From: Cyanobacteriota bacterium
GTDB lineage: Bacteria > Cyanobacteriota > Cyanobacteriia > CACIAM-69d
DNA: 64,000 nt
Assembly (NCBI GenBank): GCA_022402445.1
Contig: JAKRSF010000008.1
Span: forward strand, 310,001 to 374,000
Reading direction: 5' to 3'
Part shown: positions 17,355-25,626 of the stretch, piece after piece
Layout: the number at the start of each line of letters is the position of its first letter
Position numbering within the stretch: position 1 is the first letter of the stretch
Translations under genes and position numbers: made by a program
The notes under the pieces: model-generated
The model's database searches: none
What the model was told of the DNA's origin: nothing
The model's input: the letters and a program-made list of their open reading frames with translations, nothing else

Positions 17355-17942
17355 ATGCCGATCAAATTGACGAAGGCGGAGCAGACCCGGCGCACTCGCC
17401 GTGCGATTCTGGATCGGGCGCGTTACCTATTTGCCACCAAGGGGTATGCCGCTACGGGCACTGAAGAAATCATCAGTGAGTTAGGGATTACTCGGGGGGC
17501 CTTGTACCATCAGTTCAACGATAAGCTTGGCGTTTTTAAGGCGGTTATCGTTGAAGCCTATGGCGAGATTACGGACTATATTCAAGCTAAGGTTGAGCCC
17601 TTAGATACGAATTGGCAGCGGTTGGTCGTTGGCTGTCAAGCGTTTCTGGAGGTTGCCCATCAAGATGAACTGCGGCGTTTGGTTTTTATTGAGGCTCCAG
17701 CCGTCCTGGCGGCAGATGATTTGACTGAAATAGATCAATATGGTTTTGCTTTGCTCCATGAGGCTATTCAGGTTGCCGTTGCCGAGGGAGATTTATGCAC
17801 AATCAATGCGGAGGGGTTTGCTCACCTGGTTAATGGGTCGCTGAATGATTTGGCGGCTTGGGTGGCGCAGTCGAATGATCCGAATCAATTGGAGACGGCG
17901 AAAGCTCTGGTGGCAATTTTGCTGGAGCGACACCGTAGCTAG
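17355..17942 (+). CDS. TetR family transcriptional regulator
   Basis: A 195-residue TetR-type repressor. The N-terminal helix-turn-helix is clear: RRAILDRARYLFATKGYAAT, then TEEIISELGITRGALYHQF (recognition helix, about 37-55) and NDKLGVFKAV. The ligand-binding half is all-helical and non-conserved, as usual. ATG 17355 is preferred; a TTG two codons upstream is also possible. It is divergent from the GNAT-SDR pair, with two related operator-like sequences in between, so it most likely represses that pair and itself. No HIP1 site occurs in this gene, unlike most of the window. Confidence 0.9.
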   Translation: MPIKLTKAEQTRRTRRAILDRARYLFATKGYAATGTEEIISELGITRGALYHQFNDKLGVFKAVIVEAYGEITDYIQAKVEPLDTNWQRLVVGCQAFLEVAHQDELRRLVFIEAPAVLAADDLTEIDQYGFALLHEAIQVAVAEGDLCTINAEGFAHLVNGSLNDLAAWVAQSNDPNQLETAKALVAILLERHRS

Positions 17943-18314
17943 GTCGATTGGCGCGGTGTGAAGTGTCAGAGGATGTCTGAAATGTCTAAGTTGATCGGTT
18001 TTTGCCGCTGACGATGGGGGAAGCGCAGGGGCTCAGATCTCCTATTTCTACGAGGCTGGTTGCTCGTCAGGTGATTTGGGTCGTTGTCAGCTATGTTCTT
18101 CGGTGATTGTTTTAGTGATGTTGATGGATCATTCCTGGGCTGCTGGACGCGATCGCGGCTGACCGACACCACCATTGAGGGTGAGTTAAGCTAATCCCTC
18201 ACAAGCTTTGGTATCGCACAGGGCGATCATTGCGCGATCGCCCCAACTCAAGCGTTACATTACCTCTGCCCTAGTTTAGCTTTACCCGTCAGCAACAATC
18301 CAGGGCGTAAAACC
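17943..18314. other. Intergenic region, no gene recognised
   Basis: No convincing coding sequence or RNA gene. The short open frames here are not supported by ribosome sites or family motifs. The last HIP1 octamer before the low-GC polysaccharide genes is at about 18236. Confidence 0.5.
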
Positions 18315-19154
18315 TCACAGCAAGCGCTGCAAATTGGCATCCTTTCGAGCAACAAACTTTAACCTAACAATTCGATAGGCGAACACCGCATGTTTTGTTA
18401 ATTTGTCAGTCACCTTTTTTCTGAAGGAGCGTTTTGGAAATTCAATTTTTTCGTGGGCTTCAAAAAATTCTTTTTTATCATCAAAGCTAGATTGATTATT
18501 CTTGATTTTAAATTTCTCAATATTGTCTTTAAAAACTGGAAATCGATCTTTTGAATCAAGTCGCATATTAAAGCCTGTCTTTGAGGATGCTAGTCCAATC
18601 GTGTTTCCTTCTCCACCGTAAAAACTTTGCATCTCGAAGAAATAGGAAATTGTTTGCCAAAGTTTTAGGAACTCTAGCTCAACACCCCCTTGCCTCGTAA
18701 CGGCAAACATGAATTCATGGAGCCAATAGGTCTTTTCAAGATCAATATCTAGTTTATTTGAAACATGCTCAAGCAGTGGAAGGATTCGCCGCTGATTTTT
18801 TCTTGAATTGTGCTTCAATATGTTGCACCCGGCCCTGGCGGTGATTCCTGGCTCCCATGACAACTGCTCTGGAACTTGACCAAGAATCCGAACATCCGAG
18901 TCTATGAAGAGACAGGTGTCAAAATGAAGCAACGCGGCTTGAATCACAAAACGCTTGTCATGGTAGCCCTTTACGCTTTGAAGTCGATGCTTGATTGCCT
19001 GAACAGCGGGATACCCTACAAAATCTTCGGGCTTATCGGTTAAGACGATGATGGGAATGTTAGGCGCATACAATTGGGCATCTTGCACCAGATTAATTGC
19101 ATGCTGACGATATCTTTTGCCAACGGCTAAAGTACCAAAACACCAGTTGCTCAC
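18315..19154 (-). CDS. Glycosyltransferase-like protein, probably acquired
   Basis: A 279-residue protein with a GT-A-like N-terminal half. It starts FGTLAVGKRYRQHA and continues with PIIVLTDKPEDF, and the acidic metal/nucleotide-sugar motif is FIDSDVRILG (D-x-D at about 84-86). The C-terminal 80 residues are Lys/Phe/Asn-rich and the DNA there is very AT-rich, unlike neighbouring genes. The likely role is sugar transfer to a surface glycan; donor and acceptor are unknown. It lies 98 bp downstream of a polysaccharide pyruvyl transferase gene on the same strand, and the pair probably works on the same polymer. HIP1 sites are absent throughout. Confidence 0.6.
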   Translation of the reverse strand: MSNWCFGTLAVGKRYRQHAINLVQDAQLYAPNIPIIVLTDKPEDFVGYPAVQAIKHRLQSVKGYHDKRFVIQAALLHFDTCLFIDSDVRILGQVPEQLSWEPGITARAGCNILKHNSRKNQRRILPLLEHVSNKLDIDLEKTYWLHEFMFAVTRQGGVELEFLKLWQTISYFFEMQSFYGGEGNTIGLASSKTGFNMRLDSKDRFPVFKDNIEKFKIKNNQSSFDDKKEFFEAHEKIEFPKRSFRKKVTDKLTKHAVFAYRIVRLKFVARKDANLQRLL

Positions 19155-19252
19155 TATGATTAACTCTCCATGTGTTCTGATGAGGTGGCTAGGTGCCTTT
19201 TTACAGCAAAAATTACGTTAACTGGCCGCTCAAATGTTCTTTTGTTTCAAAT

Positions 19253-20128
19253 CTAAACGAGGAACAAGCCACGCTCAACATCCAACTTAAAGCGCTGAAG
19301 TCTTTCCTCAAGCTGGATCGTCAAGGATTCTATGTGTGAATCGCTGCTTAGGGAAGGGGACTGATCTGTCGCAACCTTCTTCAAGGTCACGCTGGCCCTA
19401 TTCTGTCTAACCTTGTCACGAATGCGGCGCACTGGGGTTAGAACATCTGTTTTGCTCTTGGGATGATGCAATCGATCAATGTGGACTGGACGATATTCGA
19501 CGCCAATTGATGAACACCAATCCTGCCATTTGAAGGAAAGGATTGTGTTGTTTGTAACTATAGGAATCCAAGGAATCCGGAGTGCGTCGGCTACTATTGC
19601 CCCATGCATGGCTTCCGCTAGCAAAACCTCTGTCTGGCCCATTGCGTCTAATACGCGCTCAACGGTCCACCGAGGATCGATGTAGCCGAAACCAATTGCT
19701 TCACATGCGCGGATCCAACCTTCCCCTGCCAATTCATAGTGTGGCATGTAGGAGAATTGATATTTCTTCTGCTGGGGCGCTGTAGAAAATGCCCTGCGTA
19801 TAAGAGCTGCCCCATCGGTCACGGCCGCTTCATCTTCTAATCCCAAAGATTTGGCAGACAGCGGACCTCTTACGCAATAAATTTTGTAGGATTCATCAAG
19901 TTTTAGCTTTCCTTTCCCGTAGCCTACGCCTGTACCAAAAATCACTCTTTTTGTTGCATAACGAGTGCGATAGGCCAAGCCATCATTGAGGAGGCTGCCA
20001 ATTCCAACAAAGGCTACGCGATTGTCATCATCCAAAATTCCGGGCATGAGTTTTTCCCAAAGCCAGGGATTAAGGTCGTCTCCGAAGTTTCGTTCACCAT
20101 TGGGCAACTTATACCAACAGAGTTTCAT
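19253..20128 (-). CDS. Polysaccharide pyruvyl transferase family protein
   Basis: A 291-residue protein matching the polysaccharide pyruvyl transferase family. It starts WYKLPNGERNFGDDLNPW, continues with FGTGVGYGKGKL and CVRGPLSAKSLGL, and has the late motif LLAEAMHGAIVADALRIPW that ends the catalytic core. Members transfer pyruvate from phosphoenolpyruvate to sugars of exopolysaccharides. The C-terminal 60 residues are charged and helical. Upstream (20129-20799) no related gene is present, so this two-gene polysaccharide unit is isolated from the usual assembly genes (no polymerase or flippase nearby). Lower GC and lack of HIP1 sites suggest it was transferred in. Confidence 0.78.
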   Translation of the reverse strand: MKLCWYKLPNGERNFGDDLNPWLWEKLMPGILDDDNRVAFVGIGSLLNDGLAYRTRYATKRVIFGTGVGYGKGKLKLDESYKIYCVRGPLSAKSLGLEDEAAVTDGAALIRRAFSTAPQQKKYQFSYMPHYELAGEGWIRACEAIGFGYIDPRWTVERVLDAMGQTEVLLAEAMHGAIVADALRIPWIPIVTNNTILSFKWQDWCSSIGVEYRPVHIDRLHHPKSKTDVLTPVRRIRDKVRQNRASVTLKKVATDQSPSLSSDSHIESLTIQLEERLQRFKLDVERGLFLV

Positions 20129-20799
20129 GATGTCTGATGACCTGAATGTTGCGAATTCAAATTATGAAGTACGTGCCCTGGAGGGATATTCCCACGGCGG
20201 CTAACCCTAGCGCTGTGAAGGCTAGTTGCAAATGTGGAATAACATTCTTTTTTAGAAACTTGGTGCCGCAAGTGCCGTGTTTGAAGGAGCGCAGTCCCTA
20301 AGGCTTTTGGGGTACTAATACTTTTGGGGTGCTAATACTATAGATGTGCGACTTCTGATGCCCCCTCAACCCTACTACATCCGCTACTGAACCGGTAGGG
20401 GCAAAGGAGCCTATCCCTAATATTTTCGATACAGCACTTTTGCTGTCAACTCTAGGCGGCGGGGCTCTCCTCAAGGTGCTGTGGTTGACTTCCTGGATAC
20501 GATCGCGCCCAACCAACCCCAAGATCGAGGGCAAATCAGGAAGATCATGGGTGAGATGCTCGGTAGCCTTGCCCTAGTCGGCCTTCATACGGATCCGCCT
20601 TGGCACTGTACGGGGTCAGGATTCCGCGATCGCGCCCACCCCGGCGTTAAATTCTCGCTACATTGGGAACCATAGTCTTAACGAAAAAAGGGAATTGGGG
20701 GTCGATTGATCCGGTCGAACTGCACCGCCGGGAGGAAGCGCGTAGGGATGGCTGGATTGGGAATCGTAGGGATTAACCATTGGAAGGGAGAGTTGGCCC
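20129..20799. other. Long intergenic region, no gene recognised
   Basis: No motif-bearing reading frame is present. Around 20301-20340 there is a short direct repeat (TTTTGGGGTACTAATAC, then TTTTGGGGTGCTAATAC). HIP1 reappears near 20625. The promoter of the downstream protease gene should lie in the last 150 bp, but no clear hexamers stand out. Confidence 0.5.
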
Positions 20800-21708
20800 A
20801 TGGCTCGGGCGGACGTACCAACGAAGGATTTAGCGTTCTATATCGCCGTTTTGGTCCTCGGCGGTGCGGTGGGCCTGGGGGCGCGGCTGGTGCTGGAGGG
20901 GCGATCGCTGCCCATGGCGCTGCCGGTGGTGCATCAAACGGAGGTGCGGCCGGATCTGGAGGACGCGATCGCGGCCCCGCCGGAGACGCAACTGGATGAA
21001 GGGACCGTCCCCCAGGGGGAAAACTTTGTGGTGCGGGCGGCGGCGCAGGCCCTCCCGGCGATCGTCCGCATTGAAACCTTTGGCCGGGGGGTGGATCCGC
21101 GATCGGCCACGGCGGGGGAACGGCTGGGCACCGGCAGCGGCGTGGTGCTTGATCGCGAGGGGTTGATCTTGACCAATGCCCACGTCTTGACCGATGCGGC
21201 GACGGTGATGGTGACCCTGGCGGATGGGCGATCGCGATCGGCGCAAATCGTCGGGCGCAAGGGGGCGGCGGATGTGGCCGTCCTGCGGATCAAGCGCGAA
21301 GCTGAGGATCCACCGCTGCAACCGTTAGCCCTGGGCCGGTCCGATCGCCTGGTGGCGGGGCAATGGGCGATCGCCATCGGCCATCCCCTGGGGCTTGATC
21401 GCTCCGTGACCGTGGGCGTCGTCAGTGCGCCGCGCCGTCGGGCGGACTGGGTGGGCCTTGGGCATCGGGCGGTGGAATTTATTCAGACCGACGCGGCCAT
21501 CAATCCGGGCAACTCCGGCGGGCCACTCCTGAACGATCGCGGGCGCGCCATCGGCATCAGCACCGCCATCCGCGCCGATGTGCCCGGTGTGGGGTTTGCG
21601 ATTCCCATCGAAGATGCCCTACGGGCGGCGGACTTAATCCTGAAGGAACAGGCGGCGGCGGCGAATTCGGCCAAAACGTCGGCGGCCCCGGCCCCCGCGC
21701 CCCAATAA
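20800..21708 (+). CDS. HtrA/Deg-type trypsin-like serine protease without PDZ domain
   Basis: A 302-residue protein. A membrane anchor or signal segment (residues 11-31) is followed by a trypsin-like protease domain with full catalytic triad: H128 in LTNAHVL, D158 in AADVAVL, S239 in GNSGGPLL. The substrate loop VGVVSAPRR is also visible. HtrA/DegP proteins normally have one or two PDZ domains after the protease domain; this one stops about 30 residues after the last strand with an Ala/Pro tail, so PDZ is missing. It is probably an envelope protease of misfolded proteins, perhaps with altered oligomer control. The start ATG 20800 has GGAAGGGAGAG upstream. It is tail-to-tail with the metal permease gene (14 bp). 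Confidence 0.85.
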   Translation: MARADVPTKDLAFYIAVLVLGGAVGLGARLVLEGRSLPMALPVVHQTEVRPDLEDAIAAPPETQLDEGTVPQGENFVVRAAAQALPAIVRIETFGRGVDPRSATAGERLGTGSGVVLDREGLILTNAHVLTDAATVMVTLADGRSRSAQIVGRKGAADVAVLRIKREAEDPPLQPLALGRSDRLVAGQWAIAIGHPLGLDRSVTVGVVSAPRRRADWVGLGHRAVEFIQTDAAINPGNSGGPLLNDRGRAIGISTAIRADVPGVGFAIPIEDALRAADLILKEQAAAANSAKTSAAPAPAPQ

Positions 21709-21722
21709 TTCCCTAAAAAAAC

Positions 21723-22655
21723 TCAGCGGCGGAACAGCGATCGCAACTCCCGCCACAGGGGCGATGGGGGACGTGAACCGACGTGGCGCGGCTGGGTCAA
21801 CACCCCATGGCGCGGACTCAACAGCAGCGCCAGCCCAAAGAGCACCGACGCCACCAGAACGATCGCCGGACCCGACGGCAGATTGTAGCTATAGCTCAAA
21901 AACAACCCCGTCACGCTGGACACCAGCCCCAGGATCGACGCGATCGCCATCATGTGGTGCAGCCGAGTTGCCAAGAGATAGGCCGCCGCCGGGGGCGCAA
22001 TCAGCATCGACAGCACCAGCACCACCCCCACCGCCTTCATACTGGCGACGATGGTGAGGGCGATCGCCGCCGTCAGCCCCAGATCCAGCACATGGACCGG
22101 CAACCCCGACGCCTCCGCCCCCAGGCGATCAAACGTATAAAAATGCAGTTCCTTATAGAACAGGGCAACGGCCACCAAAACCACCGCCGCCGCGATCGCC
22201 GTATCGCGCACATCCTCGGGGGTGACCGCCAGCAAATTGCCGAATAAAAAATGATTCAGATCGATCTTGTTGGATTTTTGAATCGCCGTAATCAGGGCAA
22301 TGCCCAGGGCAAAAAAGCCCGATAGGACAATGCCCATGGCCGCATCTTCCTTAATGGGCGATCGCGTGCGGATCCAGTCAATCAAGCCCGCACTCAGCAG
22401 CCCCGCCACAAACGCCCCCACCGCCAAATTCCAGCCCAGGCCAAAGGCGATCGCCACCCCCGCCAGCACCGAATGGCTAATGGCATCCCCCAGCAGGGCC
22501 ATCCGCTGCACCAGCAGATAGCACCCCACCACGGCGCACAGCACCCCAACCATCACCGCCACCAGGAGCGATCGCCGCATGAACGCCAATTGCAGCGGTT
22601 CGATCAGGGCATCAAGCCCGCTCCCCCAATCCAGCGCCAACACCACCTCCGCCAT
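21723..22655 (-). CDS. mntB: Metal ABC transporter permease, MntB/ZnuB type
   Basis: A 310-residue integral membrane protein of the ABC-3 family with about eight or nine predicted spans. Typical pieces are GDAISHSVLAGVAIAF, GALITAI-like helices and the C-terminal signature KAVGVVLVLSMLIAPPAAAYLL. It would form the channel of a Mn/Zn importer with the ATPase encoded just upstream (2-bp gap) and the binding protein encoded divergently. Manganese is the more likely metal in cyanobacteria, but sequence alone does not separate Mn from Zn, so the name is provisional. The C-terminus has an Arg/Pro tail. Confidence 0.82.
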   Translation of the reverse strand: MAEVVLALDWGSGLDALIEPLQLAFMRRSLLVAVMVGVLCAVVGCYLLVQRMALLGDAISHSVLAGVAIAFGLGWNLAVGAFVAGLLSAGLIDWIRTRSPIKEDAAMGIVLSGFFALGIALITAIQKSNKIDLNHFLFGNLLAVTPEDVRDTAIAAAVVLVAVALFYKELHFYTFDRLGAEASGLPVHVLDLGLTAAIALTIVASMKAVGVVLVLSMLIAPPAAAYLLATRLHHMMAIASILGLVSSVTGLFLSYSYNLPSGPAIVLVASVLFGLALLLSPRHGVLTQPRHVGSRPPSPLWRELRSLFRR

Positions 22656-22657
22656 CC

Positions 22658-23398
22658 CTAGGCCGCCCCCTGGAAAAAGTCCACCCGACCGCCATAGGCC
22701 CGCGACAGCAGCTCATCATTGAGCACAAACCGCCGATGCCCCGCCGCGATCAGCTCCCGGTTCAGCAGCACCACCTCATCAAACCGGGCCATCACATCCC
22801 CCAAATCATGGTTGACCACCACCACCGTGTGGCCCGCCGCCGCCAACTCCTGAAACACATCTAAAACGATCGCCTCCGTCCGCCGATCCACCCCCACCAA
22901 GGGCTCATCAAAAAAGAACACCTCCGCCCCCTGGGCCAGCGATCGCGCCAAAAATGCCCGCTGCTGCTGGCCGCCGGACAGGGCACCGATGGGGCGATCG
23001 CGCAGATCCCAAAGCTCCACCCGCTCCAGGGCCGTCCGGACCCGCTGGCGACTGGTGGCCGAAAAGCCCCGAAACCAGCCCGTCTGCCGGGTGCGCCCCA
23101 TCAGCACCACCTCCGCCACCGTCGCCGGATAGGTCAAATCCACCTGCGATCGCTGGGGGACATAGGCCACGCGATCGCGACACTCGATCAACGGGCGATC
23201 GCCATAAATCACCGTGCCCGCCTCCGTGGGAATCAACCCCAGCATCGCCTTCATGAACGTGCTCTTGCCCGCGCCGTTGGGGCCAATGATCGCCGTGAGC
23301 CGCCCCGGTGACAGGGTGACGGAAATATCCCGCAGGGCCTCCACGGATCGATACCGCGCCCGCAACCCCCGCACCGCGATCGCGCTTCCCTGGACCAT
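22658..23398 (-). CDS. mntA: Metal ABC transporter ATP-binding protein, MntA/ZnuC type
   Basis: A 246-residue ABC ATPase. Walker A is GPNGAGKST, the Q-loop lies in YVPQRSQVD, the ABC signature is LSGGQQQR, Walker B is VFFFDEPLVGVD, and the switch His is VVNHDL. It energises the permease encoded immediately downstream. The ATG at 23398 is chosen because upstream in-frame TTG codons add a non-family stretch and GGAAGCGGCGGGGG lies ahead of this ATG. The gene is divergent from the substrate-binding protein gene, and the shared upstream region contains phased direct repeats. Confidence 0.88.
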   Translation of the reverse strand: MVQGSAIAVRGLRARYRSVEALRDISVTLSPGRLTAIIGPNGAGKSTFMKAMLGLIPTEAGTVIYGDRPLIECRDRVAYVPQRSQVDLTYPATVAEVVLMGRTRQTGWFRGFSATSRQRVRTALERVELWDLRDRPIGALSGGQQQRAFLARSLAQGAEVFFFDEPLVGVDRRTEAIVLDVFQELAAAGHTVVVVNHDLGDVMARFDEVVLLNRELIAAGHRRFVLNDELLSRAYGGRVDFFQGAA

Positions 23399-23436
23399 GG
23401 CCTTACCCCCGCCGCTTCCTAGCAACTTGACGAAAA

Positions 23437-23476
23437 TATGAAAGGATTATGAAATCAATTATGAATGAATTCTGAA
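23437..23476. promoter_or_regulatory. Phased TATGAA direct repeats upstream of mntC-like gene
   Basis: TATGAA occurs at 23437, 23448 and 23460, and TCTGAA at 23471: spacings of 11, 12 and 11 bp, on one face of the helix. They sit between the divergent mntA- and mntC-like genes in an AT-rich patch. OmpR-family regulators such as cyanobacterial ManR bind direct repeats with about this spacing, so this is a candidate box for metal-dependent control. Confidence 0.55.
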
Positions 23477-23494
23477 AAGACGAGGAATGGACCG

Positions 23495-24529
23495 ATGGCA
23501 CCGAAACATTTCTTAATGGCCGTGGACCTGATGAACTGGCGCTGGGGGTGGCGGTGCGTCCTCAGTGTGGGGCTGGGGGTTGGGCTGGGGCTGGGGTTGG
23601 GGGCCTGTGGGGGGGCGGAGGAGTCTGAATCTGGGGGGGCGAATGATGGGCGACCGGCGATCGTGGCCACCAGTACGATCCTGGCGGATTTGACGACGGA
23701 GTTGGTGGGGGATCAGGCGCGGGTGATTGGCCTGCTGAAGCCGGGGGATGACCCTCATATTTATGAGCCGGTACCCCAGGACAGCCGCGCCCTGGAGGAG
23801 GCGGATTTGATTGTTTATAACGGCTACAATCTCGAACCCCAGTTGATTCGCCTGATGCGCGCGGCGGGGGCGACGGTGCCCCAGGTGGCGATCGCGGAGG
23901 CGGCGGCTCCCCTCTCGACGGACTATAACGGGGCGACGGTGCCGGATCCCCATGTGTGGGGGGATGCCCGCAATGCGATCGCCATGGTGGAGCGGCTAGA
24001 GGGGGCGATCGCGGAGCAGTTTCCGGCCCTGGGCGATCGCGTGGACGCCCAGGGGGCGAATTTAATAAAAACCCTGGAGGCGCTCCACCGGTGGATTAGC
24101 GCCCAAATTGCCACCATTCCCGAGGGCCAGCGGCGGCTGGTGACCTCCCACGATGCTTTTCAGTACTATGCCAATGCCTACGGGATCCCCGTCGCCGGGA
24201 CGCTCATTGGCATCAGCACCGAGGAGCAGCCCAGCGCCCGCACGGTGGAGGCCCTGGCCTCGGCGATTCGGGCGGCCCGGATTCCCACGATTTTTGCGGA
24301 AACCACCGTCAATCCGGCGCTGCTGAAAACCGTGGCGGCGGAGGCGGGGGTGCAACTGGCGGATCAAGAGCTCTATGCGGATTCCGTGGGGGCTCCGGGC
24401 AGCGGCGCGGAAACCTATGTGACGATGATGGTGGCCAATACCCGCGCGATCGTGGAGGGGTTGGGGGGCCGCTATGAACCGTTTGTGGATCCGGCGGCTT
24501 CTACGGATGATGCGCGATCGCAACCATAA
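23495..24529 (+). CDS. mntC: Metal-binding lipoprotein of ABC importer, MntC/ZnuA type
   Basis: A 344-residue periplasmic metal-binding protein (cluster A-I). The N-terminal hydrophobic stretch ends with a lipobox (LGAC) before a Gly/Ser linker. The family fold follows: IVATSTILADLTTELVG, metal-ligand region PGDDPHIYEPVPQD (His), PHVWGD (His), and later FAETTVNP (Glu) and LYADSVGAPGSG (Asp). The start is uncertain: ATG 23465 lies in the direct-repeat array, so 23495 (after GAGG) is preferred; 23516 or 23531 also possible. It is divergent from the ATPase-permease pair, unlike the common single mntCAB operon. Confidence 0.88.
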   Translation: MAPKHFLMAVDLMNWRWGWRCVLSVGLGVGLGLGLGACGGAEESESGGANDGRPAIVATSTILADLTTELVGDQARVIGLLKPGDDPHIYEPVPQDSRALEEADLIVYNGYNLEPQLIRLMRAAGATVPQVAIAEAAAPLSTDYNGATVPDPHVWGDARNAIAMVERLEGAIAEQFPALGDRVDAQGANLIKTLEALHRWISAQIATIPEGQRRLVTSHDAFQYYANAYGIPVAGTLIGISTEEQPSARTVEALASAIRAARIPTIFAETTVNPALLKTVAAEAGVQLADQELYADSVGAPGSGAETYVTMMVANTRAIVEGLGGRYEPFVDPAASTDDARSQP

Positions 24530-25000
24530 AAAAATTCCTCAAAAGCTCCGTTCCGCCTCTGTCAAAATCAAAAATTAACGGTAGGGTGCGTTCGGTCCTA
24601 TTCAGCTTAATGCGATCGCCCTTCTATCCCGAACGCACCGCCCCAGTCCCAATCGACGCGATCGCCTATCCTAGCCTAGGATCCCGGTGATACAGGTTGA
24701 TTCTATTCATTGGCGAGGTTGATCAGTGATCTCCACAGGTGTCGGTGCGTTCGGAGAAAGGACGCGATCGCGTTGGGCTAAAAGTTACCGAACGCACCCT
24801 ACCGGTGATTTATTAATTATTGAATTTTGCATAAATATTCCTGGATTGCGAGGCGGTGGGGGCGCGATCGCGCGATTTCAACAACATCAGGTCAAAAATG
24901 CAATTTCTAAAGATGTAGAAGCGCAGGAATTCAACGGCACGGACATTTCGAGATACCTTGGACGAGTTGACCCGTTAACGAAACAATCGCCCTTAGACCC
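24530..25000. other. Intergenic region carrying a nested inverted-repeat element
   Basis: No gene. Most of it is occupied by the element at 24580-24803. The rest (24804-25000) contains AT-rich sequence with no recognised promoter hexamers. Confidence 0.55.
24580..24803. repeat. Nested inverted-repeat element with 17-bp perfect termini
   Basis: GGTAGGGTGCGTTCGGT (24580-24596) and ACCGAACGCACCCTACC (24787-24803) are perfect reverse complements. Two inner copies of the core lie between them: CCGAACGCACC at 24629-24639 and GGTGCGTTCGG at 24744-24754. The order is plus, minus, plus, minus, so the two halves can each fold into a hairpin and the whole can fold into a longer one. No coding content. 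The core resembles a dispersed motif common in cyanobacterial intergenic DNA. Confidence 0.75.
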
Positions 25001-25591
25001 ATGGTTTTAACCCCCTCTACGATGCTGCCCCTGGGGACGATCGCGCCGGACTTTGACCTGCCGGAGGTGGTGTCGGGCCAGCGGATTTCCCTGGATGTCC
25101 TGGTGCCCGCCGCGAGCCCCCGCCCGCTGTTGGTGATGTTTATTTGTGAGCATTGCCCCTATGTGAAGCATGTGCAGACGGCCCTGGCGGATCTCGGGCG
25201 GGACTGGGGCGATCGCGTGGCGATCGTGGCCATCAGCGCCAACGATGCGGCCACCCATCCCACGGACGGGCCGGAGGGGCTGCGGGCCATGGCCGTCGCC
25301 CAGGGATTTACGTTTCCCCTGTGCTATGACGAAACCCAGGCGATCGCGAAAGCCTACACCGCCGCCTGTACGCCGGACTTTTTCCTGTTTGATGGCGATC
25401 GCCGCCTGACCTATCGCGGCCAGTTGGACGATAGCCGACCGGGGAATGGCAAACCGGTGACGGGGCAGGATCTGCGGGCCGCGATCGCCGCGACGGTGGC
25501 GGGGGAACCGGTACCCGAGCCGCAAATCCCGAGCATCGGCTGCAATATCAAGTGGAAATCGGGCAATGCCCCCAGCTATTTTGGTGCGTAA
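25001..25591 (+). CDS. Thioredoxin-fold (peroxiredoxin/AhpC-TSA-like) protein
   Basis: A 196-residue protein with a redoxin fold. The N-terminus has PDFDLPEVVSG, then VMFICEHCPYVKHV with C49-x2-C52 at the usual thioredoxin/peroxiredoxin site. The family of CEHCPYVKH proteins is widespread in bacteria and is annotated as thioredoxin family; its substrate is not defined. FPLCYDETQAIAKAYTAACTPDFFLFD contains the conserved Cys-Thr-Pro (cis-Pro) segment. No signal peptide, so probably cytoplasmic. ATG 25001 is the first plausible start. The 3' end carries one copy of a 15-bp duplication. Confidence 0.8.
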   Translation: MVLTPSTMLPLGTIAPDFDLPEVVSGQRISLDVLVPAASPRPLLVMFICEHCPYVKHVQTALADLGRDWGDRVAIVAISANDAATHPTDGPEGLRAMAVAQGFTFPLCYDETQAIAKAYTAACTPDFFLFDGDRRLTYRGQLDDSRPGNGKPVTGQDLRAAIAATVAGEPVPEPQIPSIGCNIKWKSGNAPSYFGA

Positions 25592-25626
25592 TTTCCATTA
25601 CCCTTTGCGTCATTTTGGTGCGTAAT
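25578..25626 (+). repeat. 15-bp direct duplication at gene end
   Basis: ATTTTGGTGCGTAAT occurs at 25578-25592, where it includes the stop of the thioredoxin-fold gene, and again at 25612-25626, ending just before the GTG start of the DUF2927 gene. The 34-bp period suggests a recent local duplication. Confidence 0.7.

Noticed and set aside
17966-18175. Possible transposase remnant downstream of the TetR gene
   Set aside because: Frames are broken and no DDE or other transposase motif can be read.
20298-20675. Short open frames in the 20.1-20.8 kb gap
   Set aside because: No ribosome sites, no family motifs, and lengths expected by chance.
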